This document shows, piece after piece, positions 13,289 to 23,961 of a DNA stretch of 64,000 bases (position 1 is the stretch's first letter; each line of letters begins with the position of its first letter). Source of the stretch: Setoptus koraiensis (lineage: Eukaryota > Arthropoda). The stretch covers positions 11,408,001 to 11,472,000 of the forward strand of contig CM106585.1 of the NCBI GenBank assembly GCA_048013815.1, written 5' to 3'. A program made the position numbers and the translations under genes. The notes beneath the pieces were generated by a model that was not told where the DNA came from, did not search any database, and saw only the letters and a program-made list of their open reading frames with translations.

Positions 13289-13290
13289 CA

Positions 13291-14357
13291 CACAATGTCC
13301 GATACTGATCTCAACAATTATATATTGAGTAAAACATACATATCGAAACTTGGGTAACCTTCGTTCGCTCTTCTCTGCCAATAAATTTGTATATAAAGGC
13401 GACATTGTTATCATAGAGTTTCATAGTCTTCAAGAAAAAGGAAACTTCAATCACAATATCATCCAATGTTGCTAAGGATCAAATCTTGAGTTACGATGAT
13501 AACCACAAGACAGATCATTTTATCCATGTAAAAGTTTTGTCAATTGCTTGCACTGATAGGTGGACTTAAGTGACTGAACTGATTTTTGATCATTTTCAGT
13601 GCAGGAAGGAAATCCCTGCAAACTTATTGATAACGAGAAGTTTATTGTGACAGAGAAAACGCGCAACTCGGAGTTGTTATCCTAGCGTACTGTAGGTTTT
13701 GATGATTGCTTGTAAATGGTTTAATGATAACAGTAGTAATGCTAGCATGGAGATCAGAGACATATTGGTATCACAGTTATGATTATATTCAAGTGAACAA
13801 CGAAAAATTTGTTGTTTGTTAGTGAAATATGTACATGATAATTATTGCGTAGACTAGATGAATGGTAAAATAATACGAATAACGGTCGTGGTTTGAATGA
13901 AACAACGATGGGGGCCCACTGGCACTTGTTTCAAAGGCGACACAATTTGAAATGAGTGGATATTTTCTCTGTTCCGTGCCGAGTTTCCCTCCTCACATGA
14001 CCAAATGTTATTAAATTGTTCACTTCTATTTGCAGTTGATGCGCCTTCTGTCCGTAGAAATGTATCCAACCAGTGTTGCCTGATATGAGGTCGATTAAAA
14101 GAATTTTAAATTGTATCTATTGAACAAGTATTGTTGTAGGTAGGTGTTTTTAAACTTGAGTTATAGCATACTTCGATTATTCGGTGCATGAGCAACTGTT
14201 CAAGTTGTAACGTTCGACAAACCAAAATAATAATAATTTATGATATAATTTTTGCGTTTGTGCTAAACTATTTCTTGTAATGGCCCATCAATGCGTGTTA
14301 AACATTAGAATGGTCCTTATTTGATTAATTAAAATCGCATAGTTTTGTTGTTCTATC
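13291..14357. other. Left part of the insert, no gene recognised
   Basis: AT-rich and free of long microsatellites, unlike the DNA on either side. A minus-strand stretch open for about 71 codons (13854-14069) matches nothing I know and may be chance or a decayed coding fragment. The region is absent from the 24-kb paralogue. Confidence 0.5.
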
Positions 14358-14515
14358 CGAGTCTCATACAGACAGAGCTTCAGTTATTGCTAACCAAAGC
14401 TGCAGTAGGCTGCAATATCAAACGCTCAGCGTGTCATGCAATTCGCGCCGCCTATCGCAGTCTAACTGCGTTCTTCATCGATCTATGACCCAAGTGATCC
14501 ACCGCTAACTGTACT
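14358..14515 (-). pseudogene. 5.8S rRNA-derived sequence, probably a degenerate copy
   Basis: Read on the minus strand this follows eukaryotic 5.8S rRNA in order. It has TAGCGGTGGATCACT near the 5' end, then ATCGATGAAGAACGCAG (the universal segment targeted by common ITS primers), then CTGCGATAGGCGGCGCGAAT leading into TTGCATGACACGCTGAGC (canonical TTGCAGGACACATTGA), and a 3' end with CTGTCTGTATGAGACTCGG resembling CTGTCTGAGGGTCG. The length of about 158 bp matches 5.8S. Changes in normally invariant positions of the GAATTGCAGGACACA block and in the 3' third suggest decay. I see no 18S 3' end upstream and no 28S 5' end downstream, so it is an isolated fragment, not part of an rDNA unit. The CTGCGATAAGTGGTGCGAAT-like form recalls mite 5.8S, but that is from memory. 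Confidence 0.8.
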
Positions 14516-14784
14516 TTTTTATTGATTATTTTAGTTTATTTATGCTTTAGTTTTCTTGTTAGTTAGTCAAAATAAACACGCATTAATGCATAAATTTTTC
14601 TATCGTTTTGTGCAGTAGGCAATGCAAAGAACACGAGCTTTACATCGCAAACAACTGCTCATTATAGCATATATACGCATTCGCGCACTCAATCAAGCTA
14701 TGTGTGATCACTGATCAGCAACTCGAACGCATCTATGGGTCGAACTTGACTGTAACTCACGCTCTTCGCGTACTCATTGGCTAC
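14516..14784. other. Spacer between the 5.8S remnant and the SOD-like pseudogene
   Basis: AT-rich, without recognisable coding or rRNA sequence. Confidence 0.5.
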
Positions 14785-15905
14785 AGAAATTCTAACTTAC
14801 ATTGCAAATCGGCGTCACTATAGTGCCTTGTAACGCAACCGGTGGCCTCTGTCAGGCCGTATTTCTTGCTAAGATCGCCCGCTTTGAATTGATCAGATGT
14901 TTGCAGTGGGCCAAAATTGGCGATTGGCGGCAATCTGAAGTTGTTCTCCTGATCGTATGGGTCATAGAGGTCGTAAACGGAATCATTTGAGCACGGAAAC
15001 TATTCATCTTTCATACTCCAAGCATCATGAATACCATAATGTTCCACATTGCCCTGTAAACTATTTAGATCCATTTGAATCTGAGTGGCCATCTTGGTCG
15101 TTTCTTGACGAAACGTCACACTGCCTTGAATTGCAGACGCAATACTCGGGCCGGAGTTCCATAATTTCATTGATACCTTCAGTGGATGCGATGCCTCAAT
15201 AGTGGTACAGGCCAAACGGTTGCCACGTTGTGTGGGCGACTATTCATCGTAAACCACCACCGAGCGACCAATGATGGAGTAATGTTTGCTGAATGGAAGA
15301 AACGTGTCACGATAATATAAGACACTTCTGTTGCTGTAATCGCTAGTTAGCATCACCTTCTCATTGGCCTTGCCGGCCAGGTCGCCTACACGACAGCGAA
15401 GCTCGGGCCCAGAGCGACATTGTATAGAGTATTGGTCAGGATTGAGATTCGCGGCTGTCTGAAACGGGTCATATATGTCGCCAACACTTTCGTATCCATC
15501 TACTCCAATTGTAAAAATCGGCGAGGCCCGGTTTAATATTGCCAATTGTGATCAAAACTGTCACGTCCACATTATGCAATTCCACCAGCACACTTGTTTC
15601 TGCCTCTGAATGTTCGTTTGATTGTCGAAATGTTATTCGGCCTACAATTGGATCGTAGAAGGTGGCCACAGCCGTTTTAACACTGTCTTCAAAATAGTCA
15701 ATATTAGCACATAGCAACAGGTCACTATTGTTGTTGCGTAACGCCAACGAAACGTAATTCATCAATGTGCTCTTGGGATGGTTTTTCACACTTAATCACA
15801 TGTAGAGCCACTGTAATGGTTCGCTTGTACGGGATAAGGCCTGTCCATTTGGAGTTGAACAAACTTTTACCATAATAGCATGGGTGCTTGAAACCGAATA
15901 TTTTG
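14785..15905 (-). pseudogene. Broken extracellular Cu/Zn-superoxide-dismutase-like multidomain gene (Rsod-like)
   Basis: Minus-strand frames show parts of at least two SOD-like domains. The first runs through a TVALHVIKCEK segment, then a CANIDYFEDSVKTAVATFYD strand with GRITFRQ, then ESVGDIYDPF, CRVGDLAGKANEK and HYSIIGRSVVVYDE. The second has GSVTFRQ, VYDLYDPYDQ and AGDLSKKYG. The SIIGRSVVV strand and VGDL loop are typical of the Cu/Zn-SOD fold, and repeated domains recall Drosophila Rsod. Copper-binding histidines of the HGFH type are not evident. Breaks: frame changes near 15755 and between about 15530 and 15545, and in-frame TAG codons at 15240-15242 and 15000-15002, each preceded by GATGAA. 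The segment ends near 14785 at an ATGTAAGT that looks like a splice donor, so it is probably not a processed copy. Family assignment is moderate. Confidence 0.6.
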
Positions 15906-15986
15906 TAGAGATTGTGTGTCTATTTTCTCAGAAAGAAATTCTTTTCAAGTTCGATTGTATGGAAAACGCTATTTTCACCAAAAGCG

Positions 15987-16214
15987 CCACAAGGTATACA
16001 ATATGTGCGCCATGGTCAAAAAAGAGTCGACATTCTGTTCAGGTGACACTACACAGAGAATCGTTCCCCATTGGTCGTGTCGCCTAATAACAATTTTAAT
16101 CTATGAGAAAAACAATTATATTGGCGTAATTAGCAAATCAGCGATCATCTTGATCTTGAGCATGTCGTATCGCTGATAAAGTCACAGATGATTTGTCATA
16201 ATGATATGAATAAG
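15987..16214. repeat. Direct repeat, right copy, bounding the 2.7-kb insert
   Basis: Matches the left copy at 12999-13288 with internal deletions. It continues past GATAAAGTCACA into a TTTGTCATAATGATATGAAT stretch and AAGGT, which is shared with 24320-24347 but not with the left copy. It ends about 80 bp from the stop codon of the 1373-codon gene; the related copy at 24 kb ends about 40 bp from the stop codon of the glutamate receptor gene. Confidence 0.8.
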
Positions 16215-16295
16215 GTCGTTGTAGGTGTTTCGTTGCGTGTTGTCGCCGTCAATGCGGGTTGTCGCTGTCGTCACAGCCGTAGCCATAATCACCGG

Positions 16296-19200
16296 CTAGC
16301 CGCGCGCCGCTGATACTGCATTACGCTCTCGGGCGCCCACTTCGGGCCTATATGTCGGCACAGGCCGATAGAAATCATACAGTGGCTTGAAGGGCGAAGA
16401 CCCGTTCACCTGTCGCGCGGACGAATCTGTAGCGCGAAATGAGCCCGACGATGCTATCGATTCAGATTCGGACTGCGACGAGTCCAGCGGCGTCAGATTG
16501 CCAGCCTTTACAACGGCTGACTTGCTGTCTGGATTGGTGTGATCATTGCGTGATTTGACAGTTGTCTCACCATGCCAGTACCTGCGCATGCTACGACCGC
16601 CCTTGGCTGTGGCCGTCGACGCGCCAATATCACTAGAGGCCCGACTGGGCGGCTGATCTGCCGACAATGGCCTCCTCAGGCCGGTCAAGCTGTCAAGCTG
16701 CTGCGATTGTTTTTTGGCCCCCGATTGTTGCTTGCCCAGCTGACCCAGTGCCACCTTGGCCAATGTGGAGCTCTGGCCGTTGTTCAGGTCGCTGGCCGAT
16801 CGCTTTATTAGCGGCAGTCTCGTGAACACACTGAACAATTTCGATTTTGACGACGAGTTTGCTACCTTGTTCGAGCGAGTCGAACCCAACGAGCTGAGCG
16901 AATCAGATTTGTTCTTGGCCAGCTTGTGCTTGACGCTGCTGCTGGCCGAGCTCTTCGATCTGGTCATCATTGAGGCCTTGTTGTTGTTGTTGCTGCTGCC
17001 CGAATTGCTTTTGCCGCTTGTATTGTAAGCGCGCAATTGGCTCTCCAAATCGTCGGCCTCTTCCCCGTCGTCGTCGTGGTCGTCGTCTCTGTTGGGCTTC
17101 GGTATTATCGTTTGGCTCAGATGATGCTTATAGTGGGGCATGCGTTTGTTCAGTATGGTGTGACTGCCGGCGCTACTGCTACTGTCCGTGGCGTAATGGT
17201 CCGGCCCGCCGGGCGGCCCGCAAAAATCGGCGCTGGTAGCCGAATTAAACGGCTGCTCGTCGTAAGCTGGCGTCAAGAGCGAACGCGAGCGCGAATCATG
17301 CGACCTGTCCCTCGCGCCGGGTCCCGGCGCGTTACCTGCGCCCTCAGCTGCGCCATAATGCACGTCCGACAGGTTCACGGTGGACAGTCGCTTGAGCGCT
17401 CTGGCCGCCGCCCGGGCTGACGGGTCCGCCGCATAGTGGCTTCGGTCCACAGTGGAACAGTTGGGAATGTCGGACAATGTCGCATCTTGGCGCTTCTTGC
17501 CGGCGGGCCGGACTGTTTTGGCGGCGGCCGCTTCATCGATGCCCTGCTTCCACTTGCTGGCCGCTGGCGGCCGATTCTTTGCGTTCCGTCTGTCCAGCGT
17601 CACCGAGCCCTTGGCCGAACTGAACAGGTTCAGCAGACGATTTTGTGTGGTGGGCTCCGCTTTGGCAACTGCACTGGGCGGCTTAGTTTTGGCCTGGCCA
17701 CTTCCGTTTCGCTGCTTTGTTGAGCTCAATGTCGAATTGTCCAGGGTGGCGTAACCACAATTGGCCCCAGCGCCTTGCGGCGCCACAACGGCTGTCCTAT
17801 GGGGCTGGCGAGCATTCGAGGCCCAGGTGACAATGTTGCCCAGGTGATTGTGATGATCGTCGGCGGAATTGGACCGTCTGGTGCTCGTTTGGCCATTCAT
17901 TTGGCGCTTGTGATCCCGTCTTCTGGTCAGTGTTTGGTCTTGGCCTATGGCACCCGCCAAGTTGCTGCCCGATTGGCGCTGCTGCTGCTGCCTAATCTGA
18001 CTGTAAATGGGCCCCGCCTGGCCGCTGGTATCCGTTGCGTCACCTTGGACAGGCTGGCCGGTGGTGGTTGGCGGCGGTGGCGACAAACGATTGTCGTACT
18101 CTATGGTCTCTACGGCGTCGTAGCCAATGTCGCCCCGTTCAATATCCTCCTTGCTGGGTATTATTGTTTGACTTAGATGATGCTGATAGTGAATGGGTCG
18201 CTTGTCCTTTGTTTTTCTCAACTTTTGTCCGCTGTTATTAGTTGCATCAGTGTTGTTGTTGTTGTTGCTGTTGCTGTTTGGAGATCGGCGCAATGTTGCC
18301 GCGCTGGACAACAGTTGCTGATGCGATCTGTTGTAATCGTCGTCGTCGCTGTAACTGTGAAACAGGGGCCCCGCTTGGGCCCCTCTGTTGCGGCCCCGCG
18401 CCGTTGATTGTTTTTTGCCGCTTGCGATCTCCTGTCCGTCGTTTCTTACAGACTCGTCCTGATGCAACCAACTGTTGTCGCTGGCCGCCTGCTGATAGTT
18501 CAACAAGTGGCCCGTTGACCGGTGCAACTTGGACTGTTTCTTGGCATGTCTCAATGACATAACAGCATCGTCATCATTGTTGTCCTGGTGGCGACGCCGG
18601 TGTCGCCTTGTTGTCATTGTGCTGGCGTCATGCTCGTCGTCATGTCCGGCGCCAAATGCGTCATGATTGCGTGACAAGCGGCCGCTCTCTTGGCTACCAA
18701 CGACAGCGTTGAGTGTGGGCGTTGGCGTGGGCAACGACGAACACGACGACGACGACGACGACGACGAATAGACCGACTCGGTTTGCATCATCGCATCGTG
18801 TTCGCGATATAATACCGGTCGCTGCTGGCCGGCGTTGCGCGCCGGTCGCCTATCCAGTGTCACTGAGGCTCCATATGGCACACCGGAAGTTCTAAGTTGG
18901 GTTCCGGTCGCTTGCTCGCGCTCCATAGTGGGGCGCAATACTGGCTCGCTGGTGTTGCGCTTGCTATTTTGTGTTTGCTGGTCCGTTGGTCTGTCTACCG
19001 TCTGTTTGTTTTCATGCCCATTGTATTTGTTCCTGTTGCTGCTAATAATTGATTGCGGTGGCTGCCTAACCGAGCAAGGCCGCTCCTGAAAGATCTTGTG
19101 CGTTGTTTGTGCAGCGTTGACAGCGCGCTGTCTGGCGTTATTAGTGCTGATTTTATCCGGCATGTTGCTGTGATTGTTGTTGTGAAACGCGCTGCCAAAC

Positions 19201-20417
19201 GAAGGCGCCGATATATTGGAGTTGTTAGACGACGAACACGTTGACGTGCCGTGATTTTGCTGGTCCGTGTGTCCGTCCGATTCAGTGTTGATGTCGCTAT
19301 AGGTGACGGGCATCACATTGCTGTAGGCCTTGACCACTCCGCTCGGGTCGCAGCGTATAAGTCTTGGCTTGTTGGTTGCGAGCTGCTGCTGCTGCTGCTT
19401 ATTATTATTGCTCACAATGCGATCGTCGGACACATCGGGCAAACCGAGCGTGTTGAATCTGTCCATTTCTGTGACACTTTCGTTGTTGGCGTGCCCAATG
19501 CGGTTGTCGTAACTGGTCCAGTGATCCAGTTTTAGTTGTGGCGCCGGTTGAATGTAATGGTGATGGTCGGGGGTCAATTGTGAACTGTTTTGCGTAGACG
19601 AGCACGACACCACCGACGAGGCCGACGACGACAAACGTGTTGTGATGGGCATGGCGCCCACTAGGGCCGACTGTTGCTGCTGCTGCATGGCGCTTGTTTT
19701 GGGGCCCGTTGTTGTTGGCTGCTGCGACTGACGGAGTTGCTGTTGTTGTTGCTGCTGTTGAACATTTTTCGACGATGGCCTCAGCTCGCATTGGATAGCT
19801 ATGGTGCGTTGCAACGAATCCAATCGTGTTATGGGCGACGCCGATCTCGAGTAGTGGCTGGCTCTCGATTGCTGGTCAGCCACGAGCTGCTGCTTTATTG
19901 GTCTAGACTGGTGATTTATTCTGTCCATTTGGCCAACCGACAATAACGGTTTGAGTGGCCTGCGTGGTCTAGAGTGGGCATTGTCCATTGGTGTGAGTTG
20001 TTCGTTGCGCGCAAATTGTTTGTTAATTTGTTGCCCGTACCTTTGCAAAGATTCCTGGCCTCTAGCTGGTTGTTGTTGTTGGTGTTGGTGTTGCCAGAGA
20101 TTGTCGTCGCAACTGTTTGAGCATGTTGAGGTATTTGAGCAGGAACACTCGTAATCGCTAACAATCTGTTTACTGTCTGACAATTGGTTGGTGGTGCTAG
20201 CTGGCCGACACTGTTGCACTGTATTCCTGTTATTAGTATAGCAGTTGTTGTTATAACTAGCGTTATTCATCGTTGTTTGATTGTTTTGATTTGATAATTG
20301 AGCGCCATTGTAGTGATAAGCTGCTGTGTGATTATCATTGTGTTGGCCGGTTAATGGGTAGCCGGGGTTGCGCTCATACGAGGGACAATAATTTGAATAA
20401 TCGGTTTTGTGCGACAT
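16296..20417 (-). CDS. Large disordered protein of unknown function (1373 residues)
   Basis: A single uninterrupted frame of 4.1 kb, too long to be chance, with high GC at third positions relative to the flanks. I recognise no folded domain. The protein is rich in Ser, Asn, Gln, Arg and His, with polyQ, polyS and polyN runs. Internal near-repeats are the most useful signals: two HHLSQTIIP motifs (HYQHHLSQTIIPSKED and HYKHHLSQTIIPKPNR), two VTLDRR motifs (VTLDRRPARN and VTLDRRNAKN), and paired short elements around STVDRSHY and STVNLSDVHY. The C-terminal part has basic SASDL-type segments (PLIKRSASDL) and ends after SPFKPLYDFYRPVPTYRPE. A cytoskeletal or membrane-associated scaffold would fit this composition, but that is a guess. 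The start MSHKTDYSNY is the first ATG; additional upstream exons cannot be excluded. A 38-bp piece covering this start recurs at 24214-24251. Confidence 0.75.
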   Translation of the reverse strand: MSHKTDYSNYCPSYERNPGYPLTGQHNDNHTAAYHYNGAQLSNQNNQTTMNNASYNNNCYTNNRNTVQQCRPASTTNQLSDSKQIVSDYECSCSNTSTCSNSCDDNLWQHQHQQQQPARGQESLQRYGQQINKQFARNEQLTPMDNAHSRPRRPLKPLLSVGQMDRINHQSRPIKQQLVADQQSRASHYSRSASPITRLDSLQRTIAIQCELRPSSKNVQQQQQQQQLRQSQQPTTTGPKTSAMQQQQQSALVGAMPITTRLSSSASSVVSCSSTQNSSQLTPDHHHYIQPAPQLKLDHWTSYDNRIGHANNESVTEMDRFNTLGLPDVSDDRIVSNNNKQQQQQLATNKPRLIRCDPSGVVKAYSNVMPVTYSDINTESDGHTDQQNHGTSTCSSSNNSNISAPSFGSAFHNNNHSNMPDKISTNNARQRAVNAAQTTHKIFQERPCSVRQPPQSIISSNRNKYNGHENKQTVDRPTDQQTQNSKRNTSEPVLRPTMEREQATGTQLRTSGVPYGASVTLDRRPARNAGQQRPVLYREHDAMMQTESVYSSSSSSSSCSSLPTPTPTLNAVVGSQESGRLSRNHDAFGAGHDDEHDASTMTTRRHRRRHQDNNDDDAVMSLRHAKKQSKLHRSTGHLLNYQQAASDNSWLHQDESVRNDGQEIASGKKQSTARGRNRGAQAGPLFHSYSDDDDYNRSHQQLLSSAATLRRSPNSNSNNNNNTDATNNSGQKLRKTKDKRPIHYQHHLSQTIIPSKEDIERGDIGYDAVETIEYDNRLSPPPPTTTGQPVQGDATDTSGQAGPIYSQIRQQQQRQSGSNLAGAIGQDQTLTRRRDHKRQMNGQTSTRRSNSADDHHNHLGNIVTWASNARQPHRTAVVAPQGAGANCGYATLDNSTLSSTKQRNGSGQAKTKPPSAVAKAEPTTQNRLLNLFSSAKGSVTLDRRNAKNRPPAASKWKQGIDEAAAAKTVRPAGKKRQDATLSDIPNCSTVDRSHYAADPSARAAARALKRLSTVNLSDVHYGAAEGAGNAPGPGARDRSHDSRSRSLLTPAYDEQPFNSATSADFCGPPGGPDHYATDSSSSAGSHTILNKRMPHYKHHLSQTIIPKPNRDDDHDDDGEEADDLESQLRAYNTSGKSNSGSSNNNNKASMMTRSKSSASSSVKHKLAKNKSDSLSSLGSTRSNKVANSSSKSKLFSVFTRLPLIKRSASDLNNGQSSTLAKVALGQLGKQQSGAKKQSQQLDSLTGLRRPLSADQPPSRASSDIGASTATAKGGRSMRRYWHGETTVKSRNDHTNPDSKSAVVKAGNLTPLDSSQSESESIASSGSFRATDSSARQVNGSSPFKPLYDFYRPVPTYRPEVGARERNAVSAARG

Positions 20418-21367
20418 GATGTTACTATTATATTATTGTAATAATTGTTTTGATGTGATTACTATTAGTTGAGCTATTGAATAACACCTATCGAATAGCG
20501 TCGGGTTATCGCTGTTGATATCACATATATCACATGGGACAATAGAGCAAAGATGAAGAGGCGTCGTGAACAAATTGAATTTTAAGCTCTAATTTTGTTA
20601 ATTATTGTTAGTTTTATTCAACTCGCTGCAACTGTTGGTGTCGCCACTCGACCACTCGACTGTTTGTTGTTCACTTTGGGCTGTCTTGTGTTGGCTGGCT
20701 GGATATAAACGAGTGAATGGCTCGACCGACAACAACAACCACAAACACTTGTGCTATCCCACCAATTGATGCGTGCTCCAAGCTAGTATGAGGCTGACAA
20801 CTTGTGAGCCAACTATCAATTTTTAAGCTTGAGTCAATCATTGAGTCGAGCTTACTATCACCATATTCTATTCTTGGTGGAAACATCACGACAAGCCCAA
20901 TGCTGAGCGATAACTTGTTCAATTGTTGTCGTGTTACAACAACCAGTGGATAGTGCAACAAGTGATCAAGCCAGCCTGGCCAGATTTCGTTTTAATGCTT
21001 GCGCCTGAGTGATCATTCTAATATGCCTAGCGAGCCCAATAAGAGTACAGAAGAAAAAACCAAAAACCAACAACGGGCGCTAATTCAGCCAAATTTGCAC
21101 TTTTGTGCACTAACTGGCAAGGTTTTGTTTAAATAGTGAAGGCAATCTCTCTCTCTCTCTCTCTCACTATCACTATCAAAGATATAAATGCATGCCAAGT
21201 TTGCCAATTAAAGCTAGAGATAGACAAACAGAGTGAGTGGCGATGATCGTCTTGTTACGCTACCACGCTGCTGAATATTTACACAATAAGCCAACACCAA
21301 ATAGAGTAACAGGTGTTTTTTCTTCCACCCACGATCATCACCTTGCCATTGCATTAGTTGTGTACAT
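20418..21367. other. 5' flank of the 1373-codon gene, non-coding
   Basis: AT-rich, with a short CT run near 21147-21165. It probably holds the promoter and 5' UTR of the minus-strand gene that starts at 20417, but I see no clear core promoter element. Confidence 0.5.
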
Positions 21368-22343
21368 TGGCACTAGCTAGCGGCAACAGTGTATAGTCGC
21401 CAGGCTATTTTCTTCGGGCTAGCCGGCCGGTCGGCCGGCAAACCAACCGACAAGTTGGCCCGATCGAGCTAACCGCAGCGGCTTTAACCAACTAGACGTA
21501 TGCTCGCATATCATTAACTATTGGCCTGGCTATTGATGCAACGTTGTTGATATATCACTAATGAAGTTTATTATCGGCATGTCACCATCTTGCATCACCA
21601 AACAACAATGTCCGTTCTTCTTCCGTCTTTTTGTCATATCGCTCGCCATGGTCATACTTGCCGGTGGCATGAATTCCAGCCAAACAACAGCACTAATTAT
21701 TGTTACAACTACTGCCTTTTTTTTTGTCTCTTTCTCATGACGGGATGCCTTCACCACCTTGGCACATAGAGAGCTTACTGTCGATGATGTCGCTTCCTTT
21801 GATTGCTCGCTTGCCAAACAATTGTCAGTTAGGGCAACCGCGTGACAAGCGTCACTGACGGCTGACATTAACCCAGCAAACAATCACGGGTTTATGCAGC
21901 CGTTATGTTATGTATAGCAATTGCATCATTTGCTGATACCGACTCTTCGCTAATTGAGGTGTCTGTGAGTTGGTTTAACGACAATTGACTTTATTAGTCG
22001 AACGCACACACACGAAAATGTGCACGTTTTAAGCTCGACGCTAATGCAAATTAAACTGACTGTCAAACTGTTTGCTGACTGCGTACATTAACAACAGGCA
22101 CCTGTTTATTATGCAGTCTTATGATCGCTATTATATATCATCACATATGCATTGTTGCCAGCGATAGCCATAACAACAACAACAGCGGCAACAGCACACT
22201 CTAGCAAGTCATGGCCACCACCAGGACAGCCAGACACTTAGGTGAGCTAGACGCACAGGTGAGCCAGACGCACAGGTGAGGGGCAGGCGTGTCCGTTAGT
22301 GTGCGTAGGAACACAAGTCTGACCTTCGTTTTCTCCCCTCCTC

Positions 22344-22349
<6 letters not shown>

Positions 22350-22428
<79 letters not shown>
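22350..22428. repeat. (CA)n microsatellite at a mosaic junction
   Basis: A run of about 39 CA units joins the piece matching 10964-11350 to the piece matching 5858-6480. In the source region the latter is also preceded by a CA run. Confidence 0.95.
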
Positions 22429-22430
<2 letters not shown>

Positions 22431-22942
22431 ATTACTGATTCGGCTGATTTGACTGATGAAACAACAACAACAACGACAACTGTATCGATCGATAATAGTA
22501 ATTGTTTCATCACCGCAGACTGGCATTTCTGGCTTGGCGTTGGAGCCTTGGAAAGCTAAACAGACAGACGAGATGCCAAATGTGTGTGCCTCTGATACTG
22601 TTGTCAACTTGTTGATCGTGTGCAAATCTATCAATTTTGGCACTTTGCCTATGGACACTTACCCTTGTATTAGTGTGCTAATTACTGACTGATTGATGCT
22701 CGCTGCTTCGATGCTTGTTGACAATTTTCTACAATCTTTCAATTTATTTCTTGAACGTTTCGTATCGTCTCTTGAATTTCAATCTTGCGTCGTTTTCAGT
22801 CTTGCTGCTGGTGTGTTCACTGAGCATCTACGAATAGTTGATTAGGCTGAATTTTGTGCGAGTTTTGTTATGCTGCGATGGTGCCTCCTATCTGTTGCTT
22901 GTTGTTGTCGCACCAACTTAATTGTGTGCCTCTAATTGATCC
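22428..22942. repeat. 515-bp tract identical to 5858-6372
   Basis: Partner of the tract described at 5858-6372. The first mismatch is at 22943, where A replaces G, after which differences become frequent. Confidence 0.85.
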
Positions 22943-23945
22943 ACCGATGTTTGTTGTAATATAGAAATTGCTGCTTATGGCATTAATAATTACAGCAAAA
23001 ATAATCCTCTCGAATGGTAGCCAGGTAGTAAAATGATAATAATAATCAAGACAAATATTATAATCATGTCGAATCATGGCCGCCATGCACTGCTGTCTGC
23101 GTGTTTGTCTGTATGTCATAGGCGTAGAGGGCAGGGAGTTTCTTGTCCAGTTTTATAACCACTGCTGGCGTGAGTAGCGCCAACCAACCACTCGTCCCCC
23201 TGATGTGTGTAAGTGGCTCCGCTGGTTGTTCAGGTGAAATTTGTTATGTTCAAATGGACGTTGGAATCATCGCCAAGTATAGTGTTTTAGCTCTATGTGT
23301 TGTCTCCTTCTTCGCTACTGCTGTTGCTGTTGAAATATCTTCCGCCCACGACCATCACCTTGCCTATCGGCTGGCCAGGGCTCTCTCTCACTCTCACTCT
23401 CTCTCTCTCTCTCTCAAACACACACACTCAGCTTATAACTGATTCGACTGATTTGACCGATGAAACAACAACAACGACAACTGCGTTGCTTGGTATAAGC
23501 GGTCATTCTTTGAAAAGTTGCATTTGAAATGGCAGTGAAACGTCATCCCACGCATCAACAACCGCAACAAAGGGGTGATACCCACAAACAAAAACACTGT
23601 CACAAGCCATCATATGTGAGGCGCCTAGATTGAACATGTGTTTGTGTGTACAGCCAGTTATGCCAGATAATTCACTAACAACAAAATTGTTTGTAAATTA
23701 CTGTATGTCTAACTAAATGGAGCTTGCCACTGGCACTAACAAGCTAACTTCATACATATTTGTTAGTAGTATTGCCACACACGTATGCACCGACGGCCAT
23801 ACGTCAGACGTGGGCCAATTCAATCCAAAGCGATGCGATAGCGCTAGCATGGTGACACAAAATTAGATAAGTGTCAGCCAGTCAGATACAGTCAGCCAAC
23901 ACGATTGGCCATTGGCGAGACCGATTGCACCTAGGCGCGTCCGGT

Positions 23946-23961
23946 GGCGCCATCTAGTACT
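23946..23961 (-). promoter_or_regulatory. CTCF-like motif, paralogous copy
   Basis: GGCGCCATCTAGTAC on the plus strand is unchanged from the copy at 12981-12996, while nearby positions carry substitutions and an insertion. The functional assignment is by motif only. Confidence 0.3.

Larger units (their letters stand above)
12588..13290. repeat. Paralogous block D, matched at about 23562-24330
   Basis: The longest collinear duplicated block, with only scattered differences for most of its length. It contains the CTCF-like site at 12981-12996 and ends in the direct repeat that also occurs near 16000-16190. It appears non-coding. Confidence 0.8.
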
